64,000 bases of DNA from NCBI GenBank assembly GCA_029053015.1, contig JAIDHX010000029.1:1-64000 (forward strand), in the 5' to 3' direction. Of the stretch, positions 8,272 to 17,033 are shown in pieces (within the stretch, counting starts at the first letter, position 1; the number at the start of each line of letters is the position of its first letter). A program made the position numbers and the translations under genes. Source of the DNA: Lachnospiraceae bacterium. Its GTDB lineage: Bacteria; Bacillota; Clostridia; Lachnospirales; Lachnospiraceae. Under the pieces are notes generated by a model. The model had not been told where the DNA came from. It was given only the letters and a program-made list of their open reading frames with translations, and searched no databases.

Positions 8272-8999
8272 GATTCAAACCCTCCGTTTTTTGCAGTGTA
8301 ATACGCGGCAAAAGCTCTGCAGACCTCCCCGTAAAGCCTCCTCGACACTAAAATCTGCTGCCCGCCATCAAGAATTAGCTCTGTTCGCCCGATTGTGCGC
8401 ACATATCGCAAATTAACAATATACGAACGGTGGCAGCCCACAAACTCATCCGCCGGAAGCTTCTCCCGCAGTTCACCGATTCCTGCATGACAATCTATTT
8501 CCCTGCCATCGCGCATATAAAGCCTGCTATTACGCCCGAACGCCTCCACATACATGATCGTGGATATGCCAAGATGCATACTGCCGTTTTCCGTATCCAC
8601 TACTATTTCATCCGCAGCGTCCGCTTTCCTGTCTGCGTACTTGTCAAGAACCCTGACAAATTTTTCAACATCAAGGGGTTTTAAAAGATAATGAAGCGCT
8701 TCCACATCATAGCCCTCATTCATATAATCCGCAAAGCCTGTGATAAACACAATCGGCAGGCTGTCACCCTGTGCACGGAGCTTCCTCGCCAGTTCCATGC
8801 CGTTCTGCCCCTCCATCTCAATATCCAGCAAAAGCAGGCTGCACGGTCTGTCTTCATAATCAAAGAGAAACTCTTCTGCACTGCCATACCCCCGCACGTC
8901 CACGGCTGTACCACGGCCGTCCGCCCACTCCTTCACAAGTTTTCTTAAATATTCATTTTGTACCTCGTCGTCATCGACGACTGCAACTGCCATTGCCAT
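8268..8999 (-). CDS. LytTR-family response regulator
   Basis: The 243-residue protein has an N-terminal receiver domain with acidic pocket 'VVDDDE' and phosphoacceptor Asp59 in 'LLLLDIEMEG'. A C-terminal LytTR DNA-binding domain begins at about residue 140 and contains 'FVGCHRSYIVNL'. It should pair with the kinase whose start it overlaps. The ORF track begins at 9068, but ATG 8999 has AGGAG eleven bases upstream, and the earlier codons overlap the acetyltransferase gene. LytTR regulators often control peptide or exporter genes; the ABC pair downstream is a plausible but unproven target. Confidence 0.88.
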   Translation of the reverse strand: MAMAVAVVDDDEVQNEYLRKLVKEWADGRGTAVDVRGYGSAEEFLFDYEDRPCSLLLLDIEMEGQNGMELARKLRAQGDSLPIVFITGFADYMNEGYDVEALHYLLKPLDVEKFVRVLDKYADRKADAADEIVVDTENGSMHLGISTIMYVEAFGRNSRLYMRDGREIDCHAGIGELREKLPADEFVGCHRSYIVNLRYVRTIGRTELILDGGQQILVSRRLYGEVCRAFAAYYTAKNGGFES

Positions 9000-9018
9000 A
9001 TCATTTATTTCTCCTGAA

Positions 9019-9579
9019 TTACTGCGCTGACCAACTGACCGGCGGCTGATTTGCCTGATGGTTGCCAATCATTTTTTCCATCCAGATTAAGTTATACCAA
9101 CGCCCAAATTTATAACCGCATTTATTACATTCTCCTACCTTTGAAAACCCTAAATGTGCATGGAATTCAGCACTGTTTTTGTTAAGGTATGCATCTTCCT
9201 CTTCGGGATAAGCTATGCTGGCATATAAATTTAAGATTCCCTGTTCCTTTAACCGGCTCGCAAGCGCTTCATATATCATTCTTCCCAAGCCGCATTTATG
9301 TGCCATATGGTCAAGATATACGGTAACTTCACATGACCAGTCACAAGCCGCCCGTCCGATAAAAGCACCCGCATATGCATAACCCTGAATGATCCCGTCC
9401 TTCTCCACCACAAGATAGGGATACTTCCTCATTGTATTTTTCATACGGTTTTGGAATTCGGAAAGCGTCGGAACATCATACTCAAAAGTGATTGCCGTAT
9501 GCTTAATATAATACGCATAGATTTCCAAAATACGTTCTGCGTCTTCCGGTTTTGCGCTTCTGACCATTGTTTTGCTCAT
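9019..9579 (-). CDS. GNAT acetyltransferase, phosphinothricin-acetyltransferase-like
   Basis: This 186-residue protein resembles the PAT/MnaT group of GNAT enzymes. It opens with 'MVRSAKPEDAERILEIY', has 'TFEYDVPTLSEF', an acetyl-CoA loop 'HKCGLGRMIYEAL', and the closing 'HLGFSKVGECNKCGYKFGRWYNLIWMEK'. Members acetylate small amines such as methionine derivatives, so resistance to phosphinothricin should not be assumed. It starts at an ATGA overlap with the upstream methyltransferase (9576-9579). It ends 19 bases before the response regulator. This makes methyltransferase, acetyltransferase, regulator and kinase one probable operon. Confidence 0.85.
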   Translation of the reverse strand: MSKTMVRSAKPEDAERILEIYAYYIKHTAITFEYDVPTLSEFQNRMKNTMRKYPYLVVEKDGIIQGYAYAGAFIGRAACDWSCEVTVYLDHMAHKCGLGRMIYEALASRLKEQGILNLYASIAYPEEEDAYLNKNSAEFHAHLGFSKVGECNKCGYKFGRWYNLIWMEKMIGNHQANQPPVSWSAQ

Positions 9580-10250
9580 AATTTATCCTTTTTCACTACC
9601 GCAAACATTAGATTATTAAAATCCGGTAGTGCAGATGTAATGCCTTTTTCTGTTATCTTCAAGTGATTAGCTTTTATTTCTTTTTCAAAAGTTTCAAACG
9701 ACACCATTCTGCATGAGGTTCCTGCCACCACCATTTTACCCGACTCGTGTTCTCTTTCCTGAAGCGTAAACGCACTGCTGATGTCGCTTTGCATTTCTTC
9801 CCTGCCATCACCCATCGTGCAGATTAGAGCAATGCCATCATCTGTCAAATGCTCATAAATAAATTTATAAAAAGCACTTCTGTCTTCATCTAATACAAGC
9901 ATATGTATCACTGCAACCGAATAAATAAAATCATATTTTTCTTCATGGTAATCATTAATACAATCCAAAACTTGAAAATGATTTTTATATGTCGGCATAT
10001 TTTTTTTACAATATGCAACCGCTTCTTTTGATATATCCGTCGCGACAAGATTATATCCTTTATCCAGTACAGCTTTGGAATCTCTCCCCTCTCCACAGCC
10101 GATTTCAAGCATTGTGCTGCATTGATTCAGCTTATACTTTTTAATGGTATCTAATACAATGGGAGAATTTTTATCGCTTGACCAGCTTACCCCTTTTGCA
10201 TGGGCGGTTTTGTACCTGTCCTCATAAGCTTCATAATATTTTTTCGTCAT
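9576..10250 (-). CDS. Class I SAM-dependent methyltransferase
   Basis: The protein has 224 residues with the SAM-binding motif I 'MLEIGCGEGRDSKAVLDKG', motif II 'LVATDIS' and the post-motif 'YDFIYSVAVIHML'. These place it among small-molecule methyltransferases of the UbiE/tellurite-resistance TehB type. Three in-frame ATGs lie close together (10265, 10256, 10250). The ATG at 10250 has GAGGG eight bases upstream and is preferred. It is the first gene of the run that continues into the acetyltransferase and the two-component pair. The substrate is unknown. Confidence 0.82.
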   Translation of the reverse strand: MTKKYYEAYEDRYKTAHAKGVSWSSDKNSPIVLDTIKKYKLNQCSTMLEIGCGEGRDSKAVLDKGYNLVATDISKEAVAYCKKNMPTYKNHFQVLDCINDYHEEKYDFIYSVAVIHMLVLDEDRSAFYKFIYEHLTDDGIALICTMGDGREEMQSDISSAFTLQEREHESGKMVVAGTSCRMVSFETFEKEIKANHLKITEKGITSALPDFNNLMFAVVKKDKL

Positions 10251-10398
10251 AAACATATCCCTCATTTAAATGTAGTCAAAACATTTTCTTAAAGTTATAA
10301 CATCTTTGTTTTCCGGAATTAATCGTACCACATTTTGACCTGTTTTTCCACTTCATTTAAAAAACTGATTGAAAAGGCTTTTTGATTTTGGTTTATGA

Positions 10399-10427
10399 TT
10401 GTTTCATATCAGATAGAATGGTATAAT
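10399..10427 (+). promoter_or_regulatory. Promoter for the effector-binding-domain gene
   Basis: TTGTTT and TATAAT are separated by 17 bases. The -10 lies 25 bases before the ATG at 10453. Confidence 0.55.
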
Positions 10428-10452
10428 AAGCCAATTGGAAGGTGGTAGTATT

Positions 10453-10962
10453 ATGGATTACAGAATGGTACACAAAGGACATCAACAGTTTATCGCATTG
10501 GTAAAAGCTTTTCCGAACAAAATCAGCAATGATGACAATGATCACAGTATTCCCGACTTTTGGGCGGAATGCTCTGAAAAAAATCTCATTGAACCTATAA
10601 GATTGCTTCGTGCTGAAGGAAAAAGAGATTTGTATGGTTTGTGCCGCCCTGCCGGAGACAGCGAAGCTCATTTCCATTATGGAATCGGCATTCTGATTGA
10701 TGCTGATACCGATATTACAAAATTGGAGCAGTTTACAAATAACGGTTATTCCATATGGGAAACGGAACCTGCTGACTACGCCGTGTTTAAATGCTTTGGT
10801 TCTGACAGCAACTGTTTAGGGGAAACATGGAGCAAGTTTTTCAAAGAATTTGTTCCGCAAACAGGTTACACGCAGGCGGACGATACAGACTATGAAATAT
10901 ACCTTGAAAATGGTGAAAGCGGTCTGTTCTGTGAGTTATGGGTTCCTGTTAAGAAAAGTTGA
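10453..10962 (+). CDS. Stand-alone GyrI-like effector-binding domain protein
   Basis: The 169-residue protein has the layout of the AraC effector-binding (GyrI-like) domain: 'FWAECSEKNLIEPIRLL', 'HFHYGIGILIDADTD', 'WETEPADYAVFKCFG', and the C-terminal 'DYEIYLENGESGLFCELWVPVKK'. In MerR and AraC regulators this domain binds small amphiphilic ligands. Here no DNA-binding domain is attached, so it may sequester a ligand or act through a partner. The start at 10453 follows GGAAGGTGG. The gene is monocistronic and divergent from the methyltransferase. The XRE protein at 16167-16859 carries a related domain fused to a helix-turn-helix. Confidence 0.75.
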   Translation: MDYRMVHKGHQQFIALVKAFPNKISNDDNDHSIPDFWAECSEKNLIEPIRLLRAEGKRDLYGLCRPAGDSEAHFHYGIGILIDADTDITKLEQFTNNGYSIWETEPADYAVFKCFGSDSNCLGETWSKFFKEFVPQTGYTQADDTDYEIYLENGESGLFCELWVPVKKS

Positions 10963-11028
10963 GAGCCTGGGGATTCAGTTAAGCAAATCGGTAATTTGTG
11001 GGCTGTATGTATGTTAATTGGATTAAGC

Positions 11029-11071
11029 GGAGGCAACAGGACGGAGCGGATCACCCCGTTCCTATGCCTCC
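11029..11071. terminator. Stem-loop between convergent genes
   Basis: GGAGGCA pairs with TGCCTCC, and inside it AGGACGG pairs imperfectly with CCGTTCCT. The hairpin lies between the ends of the effector-binding gene and the antiporter gene. It lacks a strong T-run, so terminator activity is only likely. Confidence 0.5.
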
Positions 11072-11126
11072 ATCAACTTTGCGACAGTCTGTCAGAATTC
11101 CTCAAAACGAGTATCATTCTATTTCC

Positions 11127-12389
11127 TTATGACTGATGCTCTCTACGTACATTTGTAAGTTCATCATAATGTCCTGTAATATCTTCACCTGCTTCGACAG
11201 CGGCAACTGCTCCGCTCCTGTAGACGACTTTAAGCAAGATAGGGGTAATGATTGTTGTAATCACCACCATAACCACCACCGGTCCCACAAAAGCGCTTCC
11301 CAGCAGTCCAAATTCAGTTCCTTTGCTTGCCACTATGAGGGCAACCTCTCCTCTGGACACCATTCCGACTCCAATTCGCTTGCACTGGTGTGTCTGATAT
11401 CCACACAGCTTTGCACCCAGACCACACCCGATAACCTTTGTCAGAATCGCCACAATAACAAGTATCAAAGTAAACAGAACAATAGCGGGCGTCATTTTCG
11501 GAAGCGTAACGGAAAGCCCTATATTTGCAAAGAAAACCGGGGACAGCAAAAGAAATGATGCGACATCAAACTTTCCCAACAGATATTCAGACTCTCCTAC
11601 ATTAGATATAATCAGTCCGGCTATGTATGCTCCGGTAATGTCCGCTACGCCAAATAGGCGTTCTGACAAGTATGCCATGAGCAGGCAAAACACAAAGGCC
11701 GCAATCACATGCCTGCGGCGCATTCTATCCGCATTTGACATCCAATATTTGTAAACTTTATAAAACAGAAAGCCGGCTACAATGGCAAACACAAAAAATG
11801 CCGCCACTTTTCCCAAAACTACTATGATGCGGACCGAAGGATCTGCCACACTTGTAATAATTGTCAGAGCAATAATTCCCAGAATGTCATCAATGATTGC
11901 CGCTCCAAGAATCGCATTGCCTGAATGCGTTTTCAATCTTCCAAGCTCTTTCAGCGTCTCTACTGTGATGCTGACGGAAGTGGCAGTCAGAATCACTCCT
12001 ATAAATATGTTCTGCAGCAAAATACTGCACGATGCATCTGACTGTATCATTTCCGGCTTATTAAAGAAACTGGCAGCCAAAAATCCTCCTGCAATCGGTA
12101 CAATAACGCCGCAAGCTGCAATAACCAAAGAGGCTTTTCCACTCTTTTTTAACTCCTTGATATCCGTTTCCAGTCCGGCACTGAACATCAGAACGATCAC
12201 ACCCAGTTCTGCCACAGCCCGCAAAAAATCTGTTTCTGACAGAACCCCAAACGCCGCCGGTCCCAGCAAAAGCCCTGCCATCAGCGCACCAACCACCTGC
12301 GGCATTCGTACTTTCGTTGTTGTAATACCCAATAATTTAGTGCATAATAATATAATTGCCAAATCAAGTAAAAATTTGTAACTGTGCAT
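11127..12389 (-). CDS. Cation:proton antiporter, CPA2/KefB-like membrane domain
   Basis: The 420-residue protein is hydrophobic throughout, with about 12-13 predicted helices. It contains CPA2 signatures: 'VRMPQVVGALMAGLLLGP' near the N-terminus, 'AAIIDDILGIIALTI' with the paired aspartates of the ion site, 'ITGAYIAGLIIS' and 'GMVSRGEVALIVAS'. The C-terminal RCK/TrkA-N domain of true KefB/KefC is absent, so it is a membrane-only antiporter. It would exchange Na+ or K+ for H+. The start follows GGAG nine bases away. It stands alone, convergent with the effector-binding gene. Confidence 0.85.
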   Translation of the reverse strand: MHSYKFLLDLAIILLCTKLLGITTTKVRMPQVVGALMAGLLLGPAAFGVLSETDFLRAVAELGVIVLMFSAGLETDIKELKKSGKASLVIAACGVIVPIAGGFLAASFFNKPEMIQSDASCSILLQNIFIGVILTATSVSITVETLKELGRLKTHSGNAILGAAIIDDILGIIALTIITSVADPSVRIIVVLGKVAAFFVFAIVAGFLFYKVYKYWMSNADRMRRRHVIAAFVFCLLMAYLSERLFGVADITGAYIAGLIISNVGESEYLLGKFDVASFLLLSPVFFANIGLSVTLPKMTPAIVLFTLILVIVAILTKVIGCGLGAKLCGYQTHQCKRIGVGMVSRGEVALIVASKGTEFGLLGSAFVGPVVVMVVITTIITPILLKVVYRSGAVAAVEAGEDITGHYDELTNVRREHQS

Positions 12390-12720
12390 CTGTCCTGTCT
12401 CCGATTTTCAAGCTTTATCTATCAATATTAACTGTAAGAAACTCCATACGGATGATTCTCTAATAATATCGAAAAGTAACCCAGTTCAGTTTAGCATTAT
12501 TTTCACCAATTTACAACTCTTGTTCCATAAATATATAACAAGAATTGACAAATTTCGATTTAGCAATTTCAAAAATCCGTATTAGGAAAGAATAATCATA
12601 ATTTCTCTAGATTTTCAACACATTTTTCTATGAAAAACAGTAAACATATGTTACAATGATTTACAGAAAATGCACTCTGCGTAGATGCACTTACCTGCAG
12701 ATACAAAAAGGAACCATGAT
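12390..12720. other. Divergent intergenic region, no gene seen
   Basis: The 331 A+T-rich bases between two divergent genes must hold both promoters. A TTACAAT -10-like element occurs about 65 bases before the diguanylate cyclase start, and a lone TTGACA lies near 12546. Neither has a convincing partner hexamer. I saw no ORF or RNA gene. Confidence 0.4.
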
Positions 12721-14433
12721 ATGAAAAAGCAAAGAAAGATTACCAAAAAGCTAATATTGCAAATAATATGGGTTATATGCGCGCTGGCGGGCATTATGTT
12801 TTTGATGCCAAAAGTAGATAAACTTTTTTCTCAGGACTATTCTTCCATATTAAATCATATTTCATTAAATGATTCCTGGGATGTTACCATTGGAAATGAC
12901 GTCTACCACGATGTTTCGTTAGATACTTTTCAGTTTGATGCCGTAAGTAAAGGAACAGAAATTACATTGACCCGCACGCTTCCTGACAGCTGGGATATTG
13001 CGGATGGCACACTGCGCTTAAATATCAGATATGCCGCCCTGTCGGTTTTAATTGACGATAAAACTATTTATCAATATGGTTATGACAGAATGATGGAGAA
13101 TAAGATAATCGGCTGTGGAAATCTGTTTGTTAATTTCCCGGAGGAATATCAAGGAAAAAAGATAACGGTTCAGTTCACACCGTCTGAAAACAACGCATTT
13201 ACCTCATTCGAACCTATCAGCATTTACGAATGGCAGAATGCTCACCGCATTCTGTTGACGGAAAACAGGCTTCCCTTGTTCTTAGGCTGCTTTTTATTCG
13301 TTTTTGGTCTTATGACCTGCGTTATCACCATATTTACCTTAGCTTCATCCAGGAAATATATCCGGGTACTTTGTATTTCCATTTTCTCTATTTGTATGGG
13401 GTTGTGGACATTATGCTACTACGATGTCATTTCCATTTTCTCCATGCCGCTGTATTCCATAACGCTATTGGAATATATGTCGCTTTATCTTGCTCCGATT
13501 CCACTGTTTGTCTATCTGTGGTATGACGTGGCACGATTAGAAAAGAAACTGTTCAAAGTATGTTACCGGATTCTTGCCACAATCCATATCGCCGTTATAA
13601 TCGTCGTGATTGGACTTCAGGCAACCAACACCGTACACTTTCCTACTACTTTAAAGTATGTGCAGATGCTGATTGTATGCTCTCTTTTATACTTTATCTT
13701 TATAGAACTTATGAATTTAAAATCCAGCCGTGCAAGTGACCGGCTTTTTCTGGTGGGTATGCTGTTAGTCACTGTCTGCATTGCCTATGACTTAATCAGC
13801 TATAGCCTCAACCGCTATCTGGGAAAAAACGTTCTCACAATGCGAGGCGTAACCTCTCTCGGACTTGTTATTTTCATCTTCATTTTATTTGGTTCTTTCT
13901 GCTTTGAAATGACGCAGAAAATAATGCAGGAGGCAGAGCGGAATTTCCTGATTAAAAGCGCCTATACGGATGAACTGACACAAATCCACAACCGCCGTTA
14001 CTGTATGGAATACATGGATAAAATTAAAGCTTCCGAAAACCTTGATTACACGGTTATCTGCTTTGACTTAAATAACCTGAAAACGGTAAACGATACTTAT
14101 GGGCATGCGATGGGCGATGTTCTGATTAAGAGCGCCGCAGACGTCATTTCAAAAACCTTTGAACAACACGGTCTTGTGGCAAGAATGGGCGGAGATGAAT
14201 TTATTGCCATCATTGAGACGTCTGACCAGGAAGAAATTAACCGGCTGAAGGAGTTATTCCGAACAAATATTGAACAGAAAAATAAAGAAATAACTGATTT
14301 GAATATGTCCATTGCATATGGTTATGCCTCCTGCAATCCTAAAGAGGATAATATCGAGAAAATATACCAAATTGCGGATAACCACATGTATGAGACAAAG
14401 AAACAAATGAAGCAGAAAAACAATGTTACATGA
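12721..14433 (+). CDS. Membrane diguanylate cyclase with 7TM sensor region (GGDEF)
   Basis: The protein has 570 residues: one helix near residues 10-30, an extracytoplasmic beta-rich region to about 180, seven further helices to about 405, then a GGDEF domain. This order resembles the 7TMR-DISM arrangement. The cyclase domain starts at 'SAYTDELTQIHNRRY' and has an intact active site 'RMGGDEF', so c-di-GMP synthesis is expected. No RxxD inhibitory site occurs five residues before it. The track start at 12685 is replaced by ATG 12721, which has AGGA eight bases upstream. A bidirectional terminator follows. No PilZ or EAL protein was seen nearby. Confidence 0.87.
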   Translation: MKKQRKITKKLILQIIWVICALAGIMFLMPKVDKLFSQDYSSILNHISLNDSWDVTIGNDVYHDVSLDTFQFDAVSKGTEITLTRTLPDSWDIADGTLRLNIRYAALSVLIDDKTIYQYGYDRMMENKIIGCGNLFVNFPEEYQGKKITVQFTPSENNAFTSFEPISIYEWQNAHRILLTENRLPLFLGCFLFVFGLMTCVITIFTLASSRKYIRVLCISIFSICMGLWTLCYYDVISIFSMPLYSITLLEYMSLYLAPIPLFVYLWYDVARLEKKLFKVCYRILATIHIAVIIVVIGLQATNTVHFPTTLKYVQMLIVCSLLYFIFIELMNLKSSRASDRLFLVGMLLVTVCIAYDLISYSLNRYLGKNVLTMRGVTSLGLVIFIFILFGSFCFEMTQKIMQEAERNFLIKSAYTDELTQIHNRRYCMEYMDKIKASENLDYTVICFDLNNLKTVNDTYGHAMGDVLIKSAADVISKTFEQHGLVARMGGDEFIAIIETSDQEEINRLKELFRTNIEQKNKEITDLNMSIAYGYASCNPKEDNIEKIYQIADNHMYETKKQMKQKNNVT

Positions 14434-14467
14434 CATCGTGTAACAGAAAAATTAAGAGTTAGAAAGC

Positions 14468-14496
14468 AAAAAAGCCTTGAAAAATCAAGGCTTTTT
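14468..14496. terminator. Bidirectional terminator between the GGDEF gene and tRNA-Leu
   Basis: AAAGCCTTGA and TCAAGGCTTT form a perfect stem around AAAA. An A-run precedes it and a T-run follows it, so it can serve the plus-strand gene and the minus-strand tRNA alike. Confidence 0.85.
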
Positions 14497-14509
14497 ACTT
14501 TCGGCTTAC

Positions 14510-14593
14510 TGCGGAAGATGGGACTTGAACCCACACGTTGTAACCAACACAAGATCCTTAGTCTTGCCTGTCTGCCAATTCCAGCACTTCCGC
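14510..14593 (-). tRNA. tRNA-Leu (anticodon AAG)
   Basis: The minus strand folds as a class II tRNA. It has acceptor GCGGAAG/CTTCCGC, D-arm 'AATTGGCAGA', anticodon stem CAAGA/TCTTG with loop CTAAGGA, a long variable arm and T-loop GTTCAAGTC. The loop gives anticodon AAG, which reads CUU. The discriminator is A and no CCA is encoded. A perfectly spaced promoter lies upstream and a terminator downstream. The A at position 34 would need deamination to inosine for wider decoding. Confidence 0.93.
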
Positions 14594-14627
14594 TTTTATG
14601 TCCGGTGTTTTCCACCGCGCAAGATTG

Positions 14628-14656
14628 ATAATATCATTTATGTGTGAAAAAGTCAA
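14628..14656 (-). promoter_or_regulatory. Promoter of tRNA-Leu(AAG)
   Basis: TTGACT and TATTAT are separated by 17 bases on the minus strand, 35 bases before the mature 5' end. Confidence 0.75.
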
Positions 14657-14701
14657 CCTCTATTTCTAAAAAATGTAAGTTTTTCTATCATTTTCGAAAA
14701 C

Positions 14702-15154
14702 TTACTGCCGTTTCTTCTCATAATAAACAAACTTATTATCTCTATGCGTTTCCCGATAACCGCACTTTCGATAAAAGGCATTTGTCCTGACATTCCAAAT
14801 CGGCGTATCCAGTCTGATATATTGCGCTTCCTGAAACTTTTCCTCTATTTGTCTCATCATCTCAATGCCATATCCCTGCCTGTGATATTGCGGGGATACA
14901 AAGATTCTTCCCACATACAATACTTTCTCATTCTGCATATCAGAAAAAAGAATTGCCCCTCCTATGACGCTGTCATTGTGCAGCAATACATATAAGTTTC
15001 CGCTTTCCTGCATTTTGTGGTGCCATTCGACCGAATCATAATCCGGCGGCCCGCCTGCCTTCCCGGCTCCCACTTCTACATCTGTATCAAAAGCGGCTTT
15101 TGATATCTCGGTCATTATTTCTATCTGTTCTTTCTCTGCTAATGTCAGTTTCAT
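14702..15154 (-). CDS. GNAT-family N-acetyltransferase
   Basis: The 150-residue protein has the GNAT acetyl-CoA signature 'VSPQYHRQGYGIEMMRQIEE' and the usual closing 'NAFYRKCGYRET'. It begins at ATG 15154, which is preceded by GGGAGGA at a good distance. The extra upstream codons in the track are unlikely to be used. The substrate cannot be read from the sequence. It lies downstream of the XRE regulator and zinc-ribbon protein on the same strand, 30 bases apart, and may be the last gene of that unit. Confidence 0.83.
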   Translation of the reverse strand: MKLTLAEKEQIEIMTEISKAAFDTDVEVGAGKAGGPPDYDSVEWHHKMQESGNLYVLLHNDSVIGGAILFSDMQNEKVLYVGRIFVSPQYHRQGYGIEMMRQIEEKFQEAQYIRLDTPIWNVRTNAFYRKCGYRETHRDNKFVYYEKKRQ

Positions 15155-15184
15155 ATAAATCCTCCCTGTTTTTCCTATCATCTT

Positions 15185-16141
15185 TTACCTATCCTGTGCC
15201 AGACTGTTGATAACGCTCGTCACTTTTTCCTGTGTTCCCTCTATAAAATTCATTGCCACAGGGCGATGTACGGCTCCCGAAACCAGAGACAAATGAAATT
15301 CATGCAGCAAGCTGTCAATCAGTAAGATTTTCTCGTTGTAGCTTTTTGCAAGCTCCCAATTTGTGATAAACGCCTCGAATACCTTTGCTGCCGCCCCTGT
15401 CGGCATGTTATTTTTCCGGTAACTTCTGCGGTATTCTTTATAAGAATACTGGTATCCGCAGGCGCATTGCCTGAAATCACCGCCGCCTTCCAGTTCCGCA
15501 CCGCAATGATGACAGCGGATAGCATAACGTTCCATGCGCTCCATATCTTCCTTTCCGTATTTACAACGGAGATACAGCGACAATCCTATTTCATCGGCAA
15601 GCTCCGTATTCTGAATCCCTTTTGCATCCAGCAGATAGAGTTGTCTTAATTTCTGAATGTCCAGTTTGGAAGGCCAGTGAAATACATTGTATTTTCCCGG
15701 AATAATCCTGTCTTCCAGCGCTTCTCGCTCCACGCGTTCTCTTTCCCTGCGCTTCTTCTCCCTGTCCGCCTGACGCAGATTCTTTTCCTTAATCTTGTCC
15801 TGCAATTCGCAGCTTTTTTCCTCATATACATTTTGTATATGCTCTAACAGCGCGGCATAACCCGCTTCGTCCTTTACTTCAATTCCATCGACAGTAAACC
15901 CTTCGCTGCCTATCACAATCCCATTGATTATATACACGCCTGATTTCCCAATCCGGTATGTCCATCCATTTTTTTCAGACCACACCGGAGTACCAAACCT
16001 TAAATCATACTGATTCAATATATGCGCTGCAAAATCCCTGAATAAAACAGCAGCGCCACTGCCGCCCCAGAACTCCTCCAACTCTGTAATCTCCGGTCTG
16101 TGGCCTTTCGGGAACCATTCTTTAAATTGATTCATTTCCAT
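15185..16141 (-). CDS. Hypothetical protein with zinc ribbon
   Basis: The 318-residue protein is not recognised. Its middle (about residues 120-150) is a very charged helix rich in Arg, Glu and Lys. A four-cysteine cluster follows near residue 225: 'CHHCGAEL' with 'QCACGYQYS' after it, which looks like a zinc ribbon. The final 80 residues are helical. The long ORF to 16255 is rejected because GAGGG lies seven bases before ATG 16141 and the earlier codons overlap the XRE gene. The spacing of 25 bases to that regulator suggests joint transcription. Confidence 0.7.
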   Translation of the reverse strand: MEMNQFKEWFPKGHRPEITELEEFWGGSGAAVLFRDFAAHILNQYDLRFGTPVWSEKNGWTYRIGKSGVYIINGIVIGSEGFTVDGIEVKDEAGYAALLEHIQNVYEEKSCELQDKIKEKNLRQADREKKRRERERVEREALEDRIIPGKYNVFHWPSKLDIQKLRQLYLLDAKGIQNTELADEIGLSLYLRCKYGKEDMERMERYAIRCHHCGAELEGGGDFRQCACGYQYSYKEYRRSYRKNNMPTGAAAKVFEAFITNWELAKSYNEKILLIDSLLHEFHLSLVSGAVHRPVAMNFIEGTQEKVTSVINSLAQDR

Positions 16142-16166
16142 ACTTTTTCCCTCAAATGTTTTTATT

Positions 16167-16859
16167 CTAGTTGATTGCAATATAAATATCCATGCATTTA
16201 ACGCCATCACAATCCAAATACTCATGCTCATAACAGGAAAGAATTGTCGAATCATGCTTTTCTTCCATTCCGTTTATCGCCATGTACATGGATAGCGCCT
16301 GATATGCGTTTGGAATGACTTCAAATTCCCCACCGGACATTTCTTTTATGGTGATGGTAATATACTCCTGCCTGCTCTGACTTATCACTTCCGCCTCTAT
16401 GTCACCGGCATCCTGTCCGTCTGCAAGTATCAGCGCCGCCCCGTAACCCCGCATACGGAATACATTCCTCTGCTCCTGGGACACTTGTGGAAAATCCCAC
16501 CCGATGATATACGGATTTTCTATTTCTAAATGCTTTGCCCAGCCTTTTACATGTGCCAGTGCATCTTCTTCCGGTTCACGGCTTATTACGGCATAGCTGA
16601 TATAGCGAAAAGGCGCAACTGTAACCTGCCTGATTTCAGAATATGCTTCACTGCTGAAATCCATATTTCCCCGCAGCAGCCCATCAACGGAGCAGTTAAA
16701 CAACTCACAGAGTTCAACCAGTTTTTCAACCTCCGGCAATATTGCACCAAGCTCCCACTTCGAAATGGTCTGCCGGCTGACATGCATTCTCCCTGCCAGC
16801 TCTTCCTGCGTCATATTCGTCATCTTCCTCAAAATCTGTAAGTTTTTTCCGAAGTTCAT
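16167..16859 (-). CDS. XRE-family regulator with C-terminal effector-binding domain
   Basis: The 230-residue protein has an N-terminal helix-turn-helix, 'MTQEELAGRMHVSRQTISKWELG', at residues 17-39. From about residue 75 a GyrI-like effector-binding domain follows: 'VAPFRYISYAVIS', 'EVIPNAYQALSMYMAING', 'YLDCDGVKCMDIYIAIN'. A ligand-responsive repressor or activator of its own operon is the likely role. The ATG at 16859 follows GGAGG seven bases away; the track's extra Met is a TTG. The next gene starts 25 bases downstream. Confidence 0.83.
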   Translation of the reverse strand: MNFGKNLQILRKMTNMTQEELAGRMHVSRQTISKWELGAILPEVEKLVELCELFNCSVDGLLRGNMDFSSEAYSEIRQVTVAPFRYISYAVISREPEEDALAHVKGWAKHLEIENPYIIGWDFPQVSQEQRNVFRMRGYGAALILADGQDAGDIEAEVISQSRQEYITITIKEMSGGEFEVIPNAYQALSMYMAINGMEEKHDSTILSCYEHEYLDCDGVKCMDIYIAIN

Positions 16860-16990
16860 CAAAACGCCTCCTTTCCTTTGCTGAGAATATTATCTTACAT
16901 ATATTATTTACAGTCCACCAATCACCATGTGCCTTTTGGCTCATCTTCGCACTTTCAAGTTGCGCAAAGCAAAAGCAAAAAAATGCGGAC

Positions 16991-17025
16991 AAAAAAAGAA
17001 ACCTCAATGTCTATCAAGGTTTCTT
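16991..17025 (-). terminator. Terminator of tRNA-Leu(CAG)
   Basis: On the minus strand AAGAAACCT pairs with AGGTTTCTT and is followed by a T-run. It begins 9 bases after the tRNA 3' end. Confidence 0.8.
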
Positions 17026-17033
17026 TATCCAGA

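Noticed and set aside
7375-8301. 308-residue plus-strand ORF
   Set aside because: It is a shadow of the GHKL kinase, which has clear motifs on the minus strand.
9019-9579. Calling this gene a phosphinothricin-resistance gene
   Set aside because: PAT-like GNAT proteins usually act on natural amines; the label would overstate the evidence.
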